DNA of 64,000 nucleotides from an uncultured Brevibacillus sp. (GCF_947502445.1 NZ_CANMZW010000027.1:1-64000), one strand, 5' to 3'; shown: positions 32,755 through 42,233, counted from the stretch's first letter. Program-made: numbers and translations. The notes: generated by a model not told the origin, from the sequence alone.

Positions 32755-33073
32755 GTATAAAAGTGAGTCTGCTATCCCCAAAAATGAAAAAAAGGATAGA
32801 CGGATGACTAAAAGATGGGGAAAAATACAGCAGACAAGCTGTGAAAAAAGACTACTGGGCACCTCTGAAAGGATAAATATTTATAATGTCGAGTAATTAA
32901 CTTGGTTATTAGCGGTATAGTATATTGGTCTATGTAATAATTTTCACATAATTATATCTTCGCTTTTGCCCGATCAACACGTTAGGCAATATGGCTTTCG
33001 TGGTGGAAACCTATGAATGTTATTCATGCTAATCCTAGCTGTATACAAGGTAATATAAGGGGGACGTACATCA
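32755..33073. other. AT-rich intergenic stretch
   Basis: This stretch of 319 bases has no gene, riboswitch or clear promoter that I can identify. A weak hairpin CTATCC/GGATAG lies near 32774-32801. It borders the decayed metN-metI region. Confidence 0.3.
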
Positions 33074-33234
33074 TGAAAAAAGCTCTTGGTTTACTTGCAC
33101 TAGCAGAAAAAGAAATCGATGCCAACAGCTATCAAAGCATTCCGTTTTTGGAGACCTACAAAAAAGAGCACAAGGCGGGGCCACCTTTGCGTGAGCAGAC
33201 CAACATTGGCCTGATGAAGAGGGAGGTTCTGTAG
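33074..33234 (+). CDS. Small ORF or gene remnant before metN remnant
   Basis: Fifty-three codons with AAGGGGGACG upstream of the ATG: KKALGLLALAEKEIDANS then YQSIPFLETYKKEHKAGPP. I do not recognise it. It may be a true small gene or the fused remains of a longer one, since the following genes are deletion remnants. Confidence 0.35.
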
Positions 33235-33238
33235 CAGC

Positions 33239-33697
33239 GTGATCAAGCTAACAAACGTATCCAAGAGCTTTGAAACAAAAAAAGGGACGGTTCATGCCAT
33301 CGACGATGTTTCGCTAGAAGTAGCAAAAGGTGAATTTTTCGGAGTTATCGGCTATAGTGGCGCAGGGAAAAGTACGTTGATCCGTTGCGTCAATTTGCTC
33401 GAGTCGCCAACAACAGGCTCGGTTTTCATCAAAGACCAGGATGTGACAAATGTACCAGCAGAGGAGCTGTTGCAGGTGCGGCGCAAGATCGGAATGATCT
33501 TTCAAGGCTTCAATCTGCTGAAAACGGCGACCGTCTATGATAATATTGCTATTCCGCTCAAGCTGACTGATGTAGACAAGCAAGAGCTTGACTAGCGCGT
33601 TTGCAAATACCTGCAAATTGTAGGACTCGAAGACAAGCATGAGGCTTACCCTGGTCAGCTATCCGGCGGGCAAAAGCAGCGGGTAGCAATCGCGCGG
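33239..33697 (+). pseudogene. metN-like ABC ATPase remnant
   Basis: The N-terminal part is a good MetN-type ATPase (GYSGAGKSTLIRCVNLLE, MIFQGFNLLKTATVYDNIAIPL), but a TAG stop interrupts it at 33593-33595. The same frame resumes directly with LQIVGLEDKHEAYPGQLSGGQKQRVAIAR and then breaks off. Walker B and everything after it, including the C-terminal ligand-sensing NIL domain, are missing. It is therefore a pseudogene with both a nonsense mutation and a deletion. Confidence 0.85.
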
Positions 33698-33702
33698 GGC
33701 GA

Positions 33703-33965
33703 CATATCATCTGGCATGTGCTCCTGCGCGAGGCACGGCCATCGATCATCTTAGGCTTGACTATTGCTTTGATCACGCTGATTGGTGGAACCGCCATGGC
33801 AGGTCTCGTCGGTGCAGGGGGCTTGGGGGACTTGGCTTATCGCTTTGGACATTTGCGCTACGAAGTGGATGTTATGTATATGTGACGGTCTTCATTTTGA
33901 TCGTGCTGGTGCAATGCCTGCAATCGATTGGAAACCGCTTGGCGGCCAAATATAAAAAAGATTAA
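33703..33965 (+). pseudogene. metI-like permease remnant
   Basis: The C-terminal third of a MetI permease is recognisable (ARPSIILGLTIALITLIGGTAMAGLVGAGGLGDLAYRFG). It is joined directly to the broken metN in a different frame, and a further frameshift near 33884 separates the last span (VTVFILIVLVQCLQSIGNRL). The binding-protein gene of a methionine transporter is absent. Confidence 0.82.
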
Positions 33966-33994
33966 TGCGAGGAAACGGAAGGTGTAGACAAAAA

Positions 33995-34774
33995 GTGGGA
34001 GAAAAAGCTTTATATATCGAAAAGGCCGATGCCATCGCAACGATTGTGATTGATCGTCCTGACAAGCGAAATGCTTTTACGCTGGACATGTGGAAGACGC
34101 TGACGAGCCTGTTGGCAGAGCTGGAAGCAGATGAAGCGATCAAGGTAGTCGTGATCCGCGGCGTTGATGACACGGCATTTGCAGCTGGAGCAGATATTAG
34201 CGAGTTTATCTCCAATCGCTCTTCCGCTGAAAAGGCAAAGGCGTACAATGACAAGTCTATGGAAGCGGTAGATCGTCTGCACACCTTTTCCAAGCCGACG
34301 ATCGCCATGATTCGCAAATACGCGGTGGGCGGGGGATTAGACATCGCGCTCTCGTGTGATTTTCGCTTCAGTGCAGAAGATGGCATCTTTGCCATTACGC
34401 CAGCCAAGCTGGGAATCGTATATAATTTAACGAGTACGAAGCGCCTGGTAGATTTGATCGGACCATCCCGAACCAAAGAGATTTTGTATACAGCCAGAAC
34501 ATTGGATGTACAGGAAGCATATCGCTTTGGCTTGCTTGATCGCATCTATTCCAGTGAAGAGCTCGTGGAAAAAACATACGAGTTTGCCCGATTGCTCACA
34601 CAGCGCTCGCAAATCTCGATACGAGGCACGAAGCAAATGGTCGGGGCCATTTTAAATGGACAGACCGAAGAGGATGAACAGATTGCACAGCTGGTGCTGC
34701 AATCCTTTAATTCCGATGACTACAAAGAAGGCGTACAAGCATTTCTGGAAAAGAGAAAGCCGAATTTTCGTTAA
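33995..34774 (+). CDS. Enoyl-CoA hydratase/isomerase family protein
   Basis: The product of about 259 residues has the crotonase fold: IDRPDKRNAFTLDMW, the oxyanion-hole region AFAAGADISEF, KPTIAMIRKYAVGGGLDIALSCDFRFS, and a C-terminal helical region. The first catalytic Glu of true hydratases is not obvious in the GIVYNLTSTKRL segment, so it may be an isomerase or another crotonase. The GTG at 33995 with GGAAGGTG upstream is preferred to the ATG at 33965, which overlaps the metI remnant's stop. Confidence 0.82.
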   Translation: MGEKALYIEKADAIATIVIDRPDKRNAFTLDMWKTLTSLLAELEADEAIKVVVIRGVDDTAFAAGADISEFISNRSSAEKAKAYNDKSMEAVDRLHTFSKPTIAMIRKYAVGGGLDIALSCDFRFSAEDGIFAITPAKLGIVYNLTSTKRLVDLIGPSRTKEILYTARTLDVQEAYRFGLLDRIYSSEELVEKTYEFARLLTQRSQISIRGTKQMVGAILNGQTEEDEQIAQLVLQSFNSDDYKEGVQAFLEKRKPNFR

Positions 34775-34818
34775 ACAACAAGAATCAAAATGAAAGCCAA
34801 ATGGAAGGAAGAGAGAAC

Positions 34819-35964
34819 ATGGCAGAAACAAATAAGGAAGCCCTCCTCTTTACAAGAGTAAACAAAGACACCCAATCGCTTCCCGTATCTATTGAAGATT
34901 GGGAGCAAAAAGCGCGAGAAATTTTGCCTGATGGACCGTTCGACTATATTGCTGGTGGATCAGGAGCTGAGGAAACACTGGTTTCCAACCGGACAGCATT
35001 CTCCAAGTGGGCGATTGTTCCGCGGATGATGCGTGATGTGACAAACCGTACTATGGGCATTACCTTGTATAATCAGGAATTACGTACACCAATCATGCTT
35101 GCGCCAGTAGGAATGCAAGCGATCGCACATCCAGAGGGAGAGCTGGCAACTGCCAGGGCTGCCAAGGAAGCAGGAGTTCCGCTCGTGGTCAGTACCGTTT
35201 CAGCGCACTCGATGGAGCAAATTGCGGAAGTAATGGGTGATGCGCCGCGCTGGTTCCAGCTTTATTGGTCCAATGACCGTGAAGTATCCGCGAGCATGGT
35301 AAAACGGGCGGAGGCAGCAGGCTACTCTGCGATTGTACTCACAGTGGACACGATCATGCTGGGCTGGAAGCGCCGTGATTTCCGCAATGGATACTCGCCG
35401 CTGCGCGAAGGAAAAGGAGTGGCTAACTACATTACCGATCCTGTTCTTTGCTCGCGTCTGACCGAGGTTACTCCAGAGAATGTCGTGGAGGAAATCTTGA
35501 AAAATATTTATCATCCGGCACTGAACTGGAACGATATCGCATTCCTGCGCGAACAAACAAGTCTGCCAATTCTGGTAAAAGGAATTCTGCATCCAGACGA
35601 TGCGAGACTCGCTGTGGAGCATGGGGTAGACGGCATTATCGTCTCCAACCATGGAGGACGTCAGATGGATGGAGCGATTTCTACACTGGAAGCATTGCCG
35701 GCCATCGCAAAAGTAGTGGCAGGTAAAATCCCTGTTTTGCTGGATAGCGGAGTTCGCACAGGGGCGGATGTCGTGAAGGCGATTGCTTTGGGTGCAAATG
35801 CTGTGCTGATTGGACGTCCATTTCTGTTTGGCCTTGCTGTAGCTGGTGAAAAAGGAGTCGCCAGCGTACTCGATACACTGATCAATGAGCTGGATGTGGC
35901 CATGGCTCTGTCTGGAAGCAATTCCGTTGCCGATCTGAACGAAAGTATACTCGCCCGCATGTAA
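34819..35964 (+). CDS. FMN-dependent alpha-hydroxy acid oxidase/monooxygenase (lactate 2-monooxygenase type)
   Basis: The product of about 381 residues has the family's TIM-barrel FMN site: FDYIAGGSGAEETL, MLAPVGMQAIAHPEGE, FQLYWSNDRE, VDTIMLGWKRRDFRNGY, and the active-site SNHGGRQMDGAISTLEALP with catalytic His and Arg. The length and the GWKRRDFRNGY loop favour a lactate 2-monooxygenase-like enzyme over glycolate oxidase. It oxidises a 2-hydroxy acid with oxygen. GGAAGGAAGAGAG precedes the ATG at 34819. Confidence 0.86.
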   Translation: MAETNKEALLFTRVNKDTQSLPVSIEDWEQKAREILPDGPFDYIAGGSGAEETLVSNRTAFSKWAIVPRMMRDVTNRTMGITLYNQELRTPIMLAPVGMQAIAHPEGELATARAAKEAGVPLVVSTVSAHSMEQIAEVMGDAPRWFQLYWSNDREVSASMVKRAEAAGYSAIVLTVDTIMLGWKRRDFRNGYSPLREGKGVANYITDPVLCSRLTEVTPENVVEEILKNIYHPALNWNDIAFLREQTSLPILVKGILHPDDARLAVEHGVDGIIVSNHGGRQMDGAISTLEALPAIAKVVAGKIPVLLDSGVRTGADVVKAIALGANAVLIGRPFLFGLAVAGEKGVASVLDTLINELDVAMALSGSNSVADLNESILARM

Positions 35965-35988
35965 ATCACTACTGGGAGGCAAAGTATC

Positions 35989-36327
35989 ATGCAACAAGCG
36001 CTACAAAACATGAAGGTAATCGACCTGACACAAGTGCTGGCAGGACCGTACTGTACGATGGTACTCGGTGATCTGGGAGCAGACGTGATCAAGGTGGAAA
36101 AATATCCTCACGGGGATGACAGCCGGATCATGGGGCCATACGTAGAAGAAGAAAGCTACAGCTACATGATGGCGAACCGCAACAAGCGGGGAATTCGCTT
36201 AAATATAAAGGAAGAAGCAGGACTGGGTCCGGCACCGTTATTGGGCCAGCATACGAAAGAGGTTTTGGCAGAGCTGAAATACTCGGAGGAAAAAATCCGG
36301 GCGCTGGAAGAAAACAAAATCATCTAA
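35989..36327 (+). pseudogene. Class III CoA-transferase with internal deletion
   Basis: The first 75 residues are a perfect CaiB/BaiF N-terminus (VIDLTQVLAGPYCTMVLGDLGADVIKVEKYP, MMANRNKRGIRLN). The last 35 are the family C-terminus (PLLGQHTKEVLAELKYSEEKIRALEENKII). About 280 residues, including the catalytic Asp region, are missing, yet the frame is kept. This in-frame deletion leaves 112 residues and almost certainly no activity. A good ribosome-binding site remains. Confidence 0.88.
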
Positions 36328-36459
36328 GAAAAATTGACCGAAATAAATTTTTTTACAGGATCGGTGATTTTGAAATATTGTTGCATAACTCTCTCTGTAT
36401 CTCATTGATCTTTGGAAAATACATGGTAAAATTAAGCGGACTTACGATTGTGAATAACT

Positions 36460-36487
36460 GGATCCTTCAGAAAAGGGTCCTTTTTTT
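36460..36487 (+). terminator. Terminator upstream of the GGDEF-EAL gene
   Basis: GGATCCTT pairs with AAGGGTCC around CAGAA, and seven T residues follow. It ends the catabolic cluster or could be a leader terminator; no aptamer is recognisable in 36328-36459. Confidence 0.8.
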
Positions 36488-36532
36488 GCGGCATCCAAAA
36501 AGTAGGTTTACTCCCATAGATAGGTGATAGAG

Positions 36533-38683
36533 ATGAGAAACGAGTTAATAGCCACGCTGACGCCACAAGAGTGGGAAGAGCTTTTGCAGGAGAAAGACGA
36601 AAAATTGAAGGATGCATTGCGCGAGCTGGCAGATGTCAGGGCTGCGCTGGACCAATCGACGATTGTGGCGATGACCGATCATCGGGGAATCATTTTGCGA
36701 GCGAATGACCAGTTTTGCCAAATCTCCAAATATGCCAGACATGAATTGATTGGCCAGGACCACCGTCTGCTAAACTCAGGCTATCACCCCAAATCGTTTT
36801 TCAAGCAAATGTGGGCGTGCATTGGTTCGGGAAAAATCTGGCGAGGAGAAATCCGCAACCGGGCAAAGGATGGCAGCTATTACTGGGTGGACACGACCAT
36901 AGTGCCGTTTCGGAATCAAGAAGGAAAAATCTATCAATACGTATCGATTCGAAGCAACATCACGGCGCGCAAGCAGATGGAAGAGGAAGTGCGCCAAAGC
37001 GAAGAAAAATATCGCATCATCGCCGAAAATACTTCTGACATCATCAGCATGATCGATCGGAATGGGGATTTTCTGTACTTGTCCCCTGCTCATAAATCGG
37101 TCTGGGCACATGACGTTCCAGATGAAGAAATTCGAAATATGCTCGATTGGATCGCCAATGAAGACAGAGACAATTTTTTGTATGCGATCGAGCACACTTT
37201 TTCTTCACGAAAAGAATATATGGTGGAATGCAGGCTCAATGCCAAAAGAGACAAGCCAATCTGGACGGAAACAAAGCTTAATCCGATCGTCGATGAACAT
37301 GACAATGTCACCTGCTTGATCCAGGTCACACGCGATATTACAGAACGCAAGCAATCTGAAGAGCTGATTCACTATCTCGCCTATCACGATGCATTGACAG
37401 AGCTCCCTAATCGACGCATGTACGTACAGCACTTGGGCAAGGAAATTATGCAAGCCAAACGCTTTCAGTCGAATATGGCGGTGCTCTTTCTCGATTTAGA
37501 CCGTTTTAAAGACGTGAATGATTCGTTCGGGCATGACGTAGGGGATTTGTTGCTGATTGAAGCTGCCAAGCGCTTGAAGTCATGTGTCAAGCCGGGAGAC
37601 ATGGTTGGGCGCCTGGGCGGGGATGAATTTACGGTCCTGATCTCAAATCTGACAGAGCGAGAGGAAGCTGCTGCTGTAGCCGAACAGATTATGCAGGTGA
37701 TGCAACAGCCGTTTTATTTGAACGGACAAGCATTCAACATTTCCAGCAGCATCGGTATCTCCTTGTTTCCTCAGGACGGGGACAATGCAGAGGATTTGCT
37801 TAAGCGAGCAGATACCGCGCTCTACACAGTGAAGTCACGGGGCAGAAATGGCTTTGACTTTTTTGATCCATCCATGGAAGCCAAGTCTTTGGAGCGCATC
37901 CTGATGGAAAATGAACTGCGCAAAGCGATCGAGCAAGAGCATTTTCAAATTTATTATCAACCCAAAATGGATATCAAAACCGGGACGCTTACCGGGATGG
38001 AAGCATTGGTTCGGTGGGTGCATCCTGAGCTGGGAATCATCCCTCCCAACCGCTTTATCCCGATTGCAGAAGAAAGCGGCATGATTATTCCGCTGGGCGA
38101 GTGGATTTTAAAAGAAGCATGCATGCAAAACAAAAGATGGCACGATCAGGGCTACGAATTAAAAGTGTCCGTCAATTTATCCGTGAGACAAATTTATCAA
38201 AAGGATTTACTGGATATGATCAAGGCGACACTCGAAGAGACGCAATTAGAGCCAGAGTGGCTGGAGCTGGAGATCACAGAAAGTATTTTTGTGAAAATGG
38301 ATGAGGCGACGGTCGTACTGCAGCAAATTCGCGAAATCGGAATCCAAATTTCCATTGACGACTTTGGGACAGGGTACAGCTCCTTTAGCTACATCAAAAG
38401 CTTGCCTGTCGATACGATTAAAATTGATGCTTCGTTTATTCGGGATGTTCACCATAATCAAGAAAGCCAAGCGATTGTAAAAGCGATTGTTACCATCGCG
38501 GATAGCCTAAATATGAAGGTCGTTGCAGAAGGCATTGAACTAAACGATCAAGTAGCAGCGCTCCAGGAAAATGGCTGCGGACATGGACAAGGCTATCTTT
38601 TCAGCCGACCTTTGGCGACTGCTGATTTTGAGCAGTTTTTGCGTAATGAACAAGCTGGAAACGATAGAACAGCACACCATTAA
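36533..38683 (+). CDS. PAS-PAS-GGDEF-EAL c-di-GMP signalling protein
   Basis: The 716-residue cytoplasmic protein has a short coiled N-terminus, a PAS domain with PAC motif (about residues 45-155), a second PAS/PAC (165-280), a GGDEF domain with intact RLGGDEF near residue 365, and an EAL domain with EALVRW, NLSVRQ, ELEITES, DDFGTGYSSFSYIK and VAEGIE. Both synthase and phosphodiesterase sites look intact; net activity cannot be predicted. No membrane spans. The ATG follows AGGTGAT. A c-di-GMP riboswitch lies elsewhere in the window (20702-20798). Confidence 0.94.
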   Translation: MRNELIATLTPQEWEELLQEKDEKLKDALRELADVRAALDQSTIVAMTDHRGIILRANDQFCQISKYARHELIGQDHRLLNSGYHPKSFFKQMWACIGSGKIWRGEIRNRAKDGSYYWVDTTIVPFRNQEGKIYQYVSIRSNITARKQMEEEVRQSEEKYRIIAENTSDIISMIDRNGDFLYLSPAHKSVWAHDVPDEEIRNMLDWIANEDRDNFLYAIEHTFSSRKEYMVECRLNAKRDKPIWTETKLNPIVDEHDNVTCLIQVTRDITERKQSEELIHYLAYHDALTELPNRRMYVQHLGKEIMQAKRFQSNMAVLFLDLDRFKDVNDSFGHDVGDLLLIEAAKRLKSCVKPGDMVGRLGGDEFTVLISNLTEREEAAAVAEQIMQVMQQPFYLNGQAFNISSSIGISLFPQDGDNAEDLLKRADTALYTVKSRGRNGFDFFDPSMEAKSLERILMENELRKAIEQEHFQIYYQPKMDIKTGTLTGMEALVRWVHPELGIIPPNRFIPIAEESGMIIPLGEWILKEACMQNKRWHDQGYELKVSVNLSVRQIYQKDLLDMIKATLEETQLEPEWLELEITESIFVKMDEATVVLQQIREIGIQISIDDFGTGYSSFSYIKSLPVDTIKIDASFIRDVHHNQESQAIVKAIVTIADSLNMKVVAEGIELNDQVAALQENGCGHGQGYLFSRPLATADFEQFLRNEQAGNDRTAHH

Positions 38684-38705
38684 AGAATTGAACAAGCTGT
38701 ATGCA

Positions 38706-38736
38706 AGCCGGGGAAGCAATCCCCGGCTGTTTTTTC
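38706..38736 (+). terminator. Terminator of the GGDEF-EAL gene
   Basis: AGCCGGGG and CCCCGGCT pair around AAGCAAT, followed by GTTTTTT. Confidence 0.88.
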
Positions 38737-38748
38737 GTGCATGGCAGC

Positions 38749-38940
38749 CTATTTCATTTTTGTTAGCCCGACAGAAGTCAGCTCGTAAATAGTAGTATGC
38801 AAGTGAGTGAAAGCTTTGGTGATCGCTTCTTTATCTCCCGTTGTCTCTAAAAACATAATCGGTGTTTTGGATAAATCCAAAAGGTCTTCATATCCTTCAG
38901 CATTTTTAATAACGTCGTTTTTGATGCCACTGGATAACAA
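38749..38940 (-). pseudogene. C-terminal gene remnant
   Basis: An open frame of 63 codons without a ribosome-binding site, beginning at a TTG right after in-frame stops. It contains LLDLSKTPIMFLETTGDKEAITKAFTHLHTT, which reads like the end of a longer protein. No family is recognised. Confidence 0.35.
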
Positions 38941-39050
38941 CTAGTTTTCTAGCTAAGTTTTTTAAACTGCGGTAATATCACCATCAGGGAGAAAATTTGT
39001 GATACCATGAACTGTATTTTCATTTTCATAGATAAAAAAGGAGGTCCCCT

Positions 39051-39965
39051 GTGGGAAGGTTTTCTATCAAAACAACCATAGCGATTGCAAGTCTAGTGTT
39101 CATCTGGGGGATCAGCTGGGCGATCTACAAGATGGCATTGGCATACACCCCGCCGATTTTGTTTGCAGGAATGCGTTCCTTGATTGGAGGCGTACTACTG
39201 GCACTCTGTCTGCTGCCAAACTGGAAAAAGATCAATTGGCGTGAAAATTGGCCGAAATATTGTATTTCTGCCGTGCTGAATACGTTGTTTTTCTACGGGA
39301 TTCAGACGGTAGGGTTGGTGTATTTGCCAGGTGGATTATTTTCTGTGTTAGTTTACTTCCAACCGATTCTCATTGGCTTGTTCGCTTGGATGTGGCTGGG
39401 GGAGAGAATGACCTGGATAAAGGTTACGGGATTGATTCTGGGCTTCCTCGGAATCGTGTCAGTGAGCGCGGATGGCTTTACCGGACAAGTGTCTGCTATC
39501 GGTGTCGTTCTAGGATTATTGACAGCATTAACCTGGGCGCTTGGCGTCATTTACGTAAAAAAAGAGAGTGCCAAGGTAGACTCTCTCTGGATGGTCGCGA
39601 TGCAAAGCCTTTTGGGCGGGGCCGTACTTACCGTGATGGGAGCTGGACTGGAGAACTGGTCTGATATCGTCTGGAATACGCAGTACCTCATTGGACTTGG
39701 ATACGGTTCTACATTTGGCGTGCCGATTGCGATTGCTATTTACTTTAGCTTGGTCAATGCGGGTGAAGCCAGCAAGGTTGCGGCTTTTACATTCCTCGTG
39801 CCACTGATTGCCGTCATTACCGGAACGATTTTTATGGACGAGCCAATTACGTATACATTGCTCGCAGGATTGCTTCTGATCGTTGTCAGTATTTATCTCG
39901 TAAACTACCAGGGCAAAATGAAAAAGAGCCGCCAGAAGGCCACACAGATGACCTACGAAAGCTAA
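39051..39965 (+). CDS. EamA/DMT-family transporter
   Basis: The 304-residue membrane protein has ten predicted spans in two EamA repeats (WGISWAIYKMALAYTPPILFAGMRSLIGGVLLAL in the first; ALTWALGVIYVKK starting the second). It is probably a metabolite exporter of unknown substrate. The start is GTG with AAAGGAGG upstream. Confidence 0.9.
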   Translation: MGRFSIKTTIAIASLVFIWGISWAIYKMALAYTPPILFAGMRSLIGGVLLALCLLPNWKKINWRENWPKYCISAVLNTLFFYGIQTVGLVYLPGGLFSVLVYFQPILIGLFAWMWLGERMTWIKVTGLILGFLGIVSVSADGFTGQVSAIGVVLGLLTALTWALGVIYVKKESAKVDSLWMVAMQSLLGGAVLTVMGAGLENWSDIVWNTQYLIGLGYGSTFGVPIAIAIYFSLVNAGEASKVAAFTFLVPLIAVITGTIFMDEPITYTLLAGLLLIVVSIYLVNYQGKMKKSRQKATQMTYES

Positions 39966-39978
39966 CCATGAACGAACA

Positions 39979-40016
39979 AAAAACAGCCGATAATCTGCTC
40001 GGCTGTTTTTCTTTTG
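39979..40016 (+). terminator. Terminator between DMT and NAD genes
   Basis: AACAGCCGA and TCGGCTGTT pair around TAATCTGC with T-rich flanks on both sides, so it may serve both convergent units. Confidence 0.85.
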
Positions 40017-40029
40017 CTGCGAATCGATG

Positions 40030-40659
40030 CTAGCTGCGATAAATGCCTTGCTCATAAATATATTTCAGGCATTCTTCCGGGAGTAAAAAACTGGGGTCTC
40101 CGCCCTTGCGGATTTCATCGCGAATATACGTAGAGCTGATTCCCATATTGATGCCTTTGCTCATGATATGGAAGTGCTCATCGTTATTGCGCAGCAGGGC
40201 ATCCTCGGCAATCAGGTCTGCAGTCGGATAGCCTTCACGCGACATGACGATGAAGTAAAACTCGGTTAAAAGCTTTTCCGCATTTCCCCAATTGGACATA
40301 CCCGTAAGAAGATCTGAGCCCATAATGAAGAATAGCTCATCGTTCGGATATTTTTTGCGCATATGAATCATAGTGTCATACGTATACGTTTCTCCAGGGA
40401 GGGCATCCATCTCTACTGTCGAGATTTCAAACAGAGGATCGCCTTTGCTGTTTGTCTTGCTTTTGCACGTAGCAAGCGCCAATTCCAGCATGCGCAAGCG
40501 ATGAACATCATCCGTCTGCATTTTTTTATCATGGCGCTTGGAGGAACAAGGGACAAAGATGACTTTATCCAGCCGTCTCCGGTGAGCTACTGTGGCTGCC
40601 GTAAACAAATGGCTATAGGTGATTGGATCGAAGCTGCTGCCATAAATGCCAATTCGCAT
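40030..40659 (-). CDS. Nicotinate/nicotinamide mononucleotide adenylyltransferase family protein
   Basis: The 209-residue nucleotidyltransferase starts IGIYGSSFDPITYSHL, a variant of the usual GGxFDPxHxGH (the first His position reads Thr), and has the conserved ISSTYIRDEI near residue 175. It should condense the mononucleotide with ATP to a dinucleotide. It lies in an NAD-salvage operon rather than in the classic nadD neighbourhood, so it may be a second, salvage-dedicated paralogue. Confidence 0.83.
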   Translation of the reverse strand: MRIGIYGSSFDPITYSHLFTAATVAHRRRLDKVIFVPCSSKRHDKKMQTDDVHRLRMLELALATCKSKTNSKGDPLFEISTVEMDALPGETYTYDTMIHMRKKYPNDELFFIMGSDLLTGMSNWGNAEKLLTEFYFIVMSREGYPTADLIAEDALLRNNDEHFHIMSKGINMGISSTYIRDEIRKGGDPSFLLPEECLKYIYEQGIYRS

Positions 40660-40697
40660 AAGAGATCCCTGCCTTTTTACGTAGTGAACGTTGCTGG

Positions 40698-41255
40698 TTA
40701 TGCTTTTTGGGATTGCTTCAAGACTGTCATGCCGAGCTGGTTTTTAAAATGACTGAGTGCCCATTCATGTCCGGCTGGATTGAAGCTGGCGACGGCATCC
40801 TCGTGGATGACGACACGAAACCCGTTATAAAAGCCTTCGATTGCGGTATGCAGCACACAAATGTCCGTGCAGACGCCAACGAGGTGAATTTCCGTAATAC
40901 CACGTGTGCGCAGCAGGAGAGCCAGGTCCGTTCCTTGAAAAGCGCTGTAGCGTGTCTTATCCATCCAATGAATGGTGTCCTCGAATTCCTCATACGTGTT
41001 CTGAATGCTTCCGTACAGGTTTCTGCCTGGAGTACCAATGATGTTATGCGGGGGATAAAGGCCTGTTTCCGGATGATACGGGTCTTGCTCCTTGTGCGCA
41101 TCTACTGCCATCACGACAAAGTCGCCTTCAGCCAAAAATTCACGAACGAGCTCTTGAATCCGTCCTTCGATCGCTTGGCCTGGCTCTTTGCATGTCAGGG
41201 CGCCATCGGTGGCAACAAAGTCGTTGGTATAGTCAATGACAATCAGAGCTTTCAT
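40698..41255 (-). CDS. pncA: Nicotinamidase (isochorismatase family)
   Basis: The 185-residue cysteine hydrolase has the triad visible: Asp in IVIDYTNDF, Lys in MDKTRYSAF near residue 99, and Cys in GVCTDICVLHTA near residue 128. Metal-ligand Asp and His are in VDAHKEQDPYHPE. It converts nicotinamide to nicotinate, the entry step of salvage. It is in an operon between the NrtR-type regulator and an adenylyltransferase. Confidence 0.9.
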   Translation of the reverse strand: MKALIVIDYTNDFVATDGALTCKEPGQAIEGRIQELVREFLAEGDFVVMAVDAHKEQDPYHPETGLYPPHNIIGTPGRNLYGSIQNTYEEFEDTIHWMDKTRYSAFQGTDLALLLRTRGITEIHLVGVCTDICVLHTAIEGFYNGFRVVIHEDAVASFNPAGHEWALSHFKNQLGMTVLKQSQKA

Positions 41256-41278
41256 ACGTAAAACCTCCTCAGTCGATT

Positions 41279-42067
41279 TTAATAAATCATCGCAACGGGC
41301 ATGTAATCGGTAAAGCGATACAGCTTGGCAGGGGAGTTGGAATACTCCGTTGAGTAGAGCGGGGTACCATCTGCTGCGAGAACCGGCTCTAAAATTCCTT
41401 GTCTTCTGGTTGTCGAAAGCAGGCGACGCTCAAAATTGCCGCGATCGCTTACCTTGAACGTAGGTACGACTGTTTCAATGACCTGCAAAAGCTCGCTAAG
41501 GGTGAACTCGCCGGGCAAAAAGGCTTTGGCGATATTGGTCTGAAGCATTTTTTCGCGCACTCGCGCTAGGGCATCGGTCAAAATCTCACGATGGTCAAAA
41601 GCAAGCTGGAGTCCAAAGGCTTCCTCAATGGGAAAGAGACGCGCTTCGGATGCATCGTCGTCAGCTTTGGCATGTGCGAGCAATTCCTCGTGAACGAGCG
41701 ATACGTAAGCGACGCTCGGAATCCAGCCCCGCGGATCTCTTCCAGGCTTGTAGTACGTCCCCAGCTGCTCGATATGAACATCGCGATCGATATTCGTCTC
41801 TTCCTTCAGTTCCCGATACGCACACTCATCCAATGTTTCGCTTTCCTTGGAAAAGCCCCCGGGCAGTGCCCATTGCTCTCCAAAGGTTGTGCTTTTTCTT
41901 TTGATCAAGAGGACGGAAAGCTGCTTGGTCGGCAAAGATTTCGTCTTTGTATGTCTCGCCTGAGAAGTGATGGTAAATATACAAATATCAGTAGGCAGTC
42001 CGTCCGGTGAGCGATGCTTTTGGGTTCGATAGCTCATACGCCTGGCTGGCAACGGCTTGATGGACAT
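41279..42067 (-). CDS. nrtR: NrtR-type Nudix transcriptional regulator of NAD metabolism
   Basis: The product of about 262 residues has an N-terminal Nudix domain (box GGFSKESETLDECAYRELKEET, intact glutamates) and a C-terminal winged helix with FTLSELLQVIETV and NFERRLLSTTRRQGILEPV, the NrtR arrangement. NrtR repressors sense ADP-ribose and control NAD genes. It heads the pncA-adenylyltransferase operon. The start at 42067 has AAAGGA upstream; the longer frame from 42097 would begin within 10 bases of the predicted transcript start. Confidence 0.86.
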   Translation of the reverse strand: MSIKPLPARRMSYRTQKHRSPDGLPTDICIFTITSQARHTKTKSLPTKQLSVLLIKRKSTTFGEQWALPGGFSKESETLDECAYRELKEETNIDRDVHIEQLGTYYKPGRDPRGWIPSVAYVSLVHEELLAHAKADDDASEARLFPIEEAFGLQLAFDHREILTDALARVREKMLQTNIAKAFLPGEFTLSELLQVIETVVPTFKVSDRGNFERRLLSTTRRQGILEPVLAADGTPLYSTEYSNSPAKLYRFTDYMPVAMIY

Positions 42068-42112
42068 AAAACCAATCCTTTCGTGTCGATCACTCATTGC
42101 TGTCTTACTTGT

Positions 42113-42156
42113 ATTTTATATTTGTATTTTAACAATGTCAATATAACAATGTTAAA
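42113..42156 (-). promoter_or_regulatory. Promoter and likely NrtR operator
   Basis: On the minus strand TTGACA (42136-42141) and TAAAAT (42113-42118) are 17 bases apart. An imperfect palindrome TTAACAATGT...ACAATGTTAA (42129-42155) covers the -35 box, and AACAATGT is directly repeated within it. That is the expected place for autoregulation. Confidence 0.65.
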
Positions 42157-42233
42157 GTGTGTGCTTTTCACAGAAACCAAAAAGACGCCTGCAAAAAGAC
42201 AGACGTCAGTAGCGTGTATTCGTTGGTGTATCC

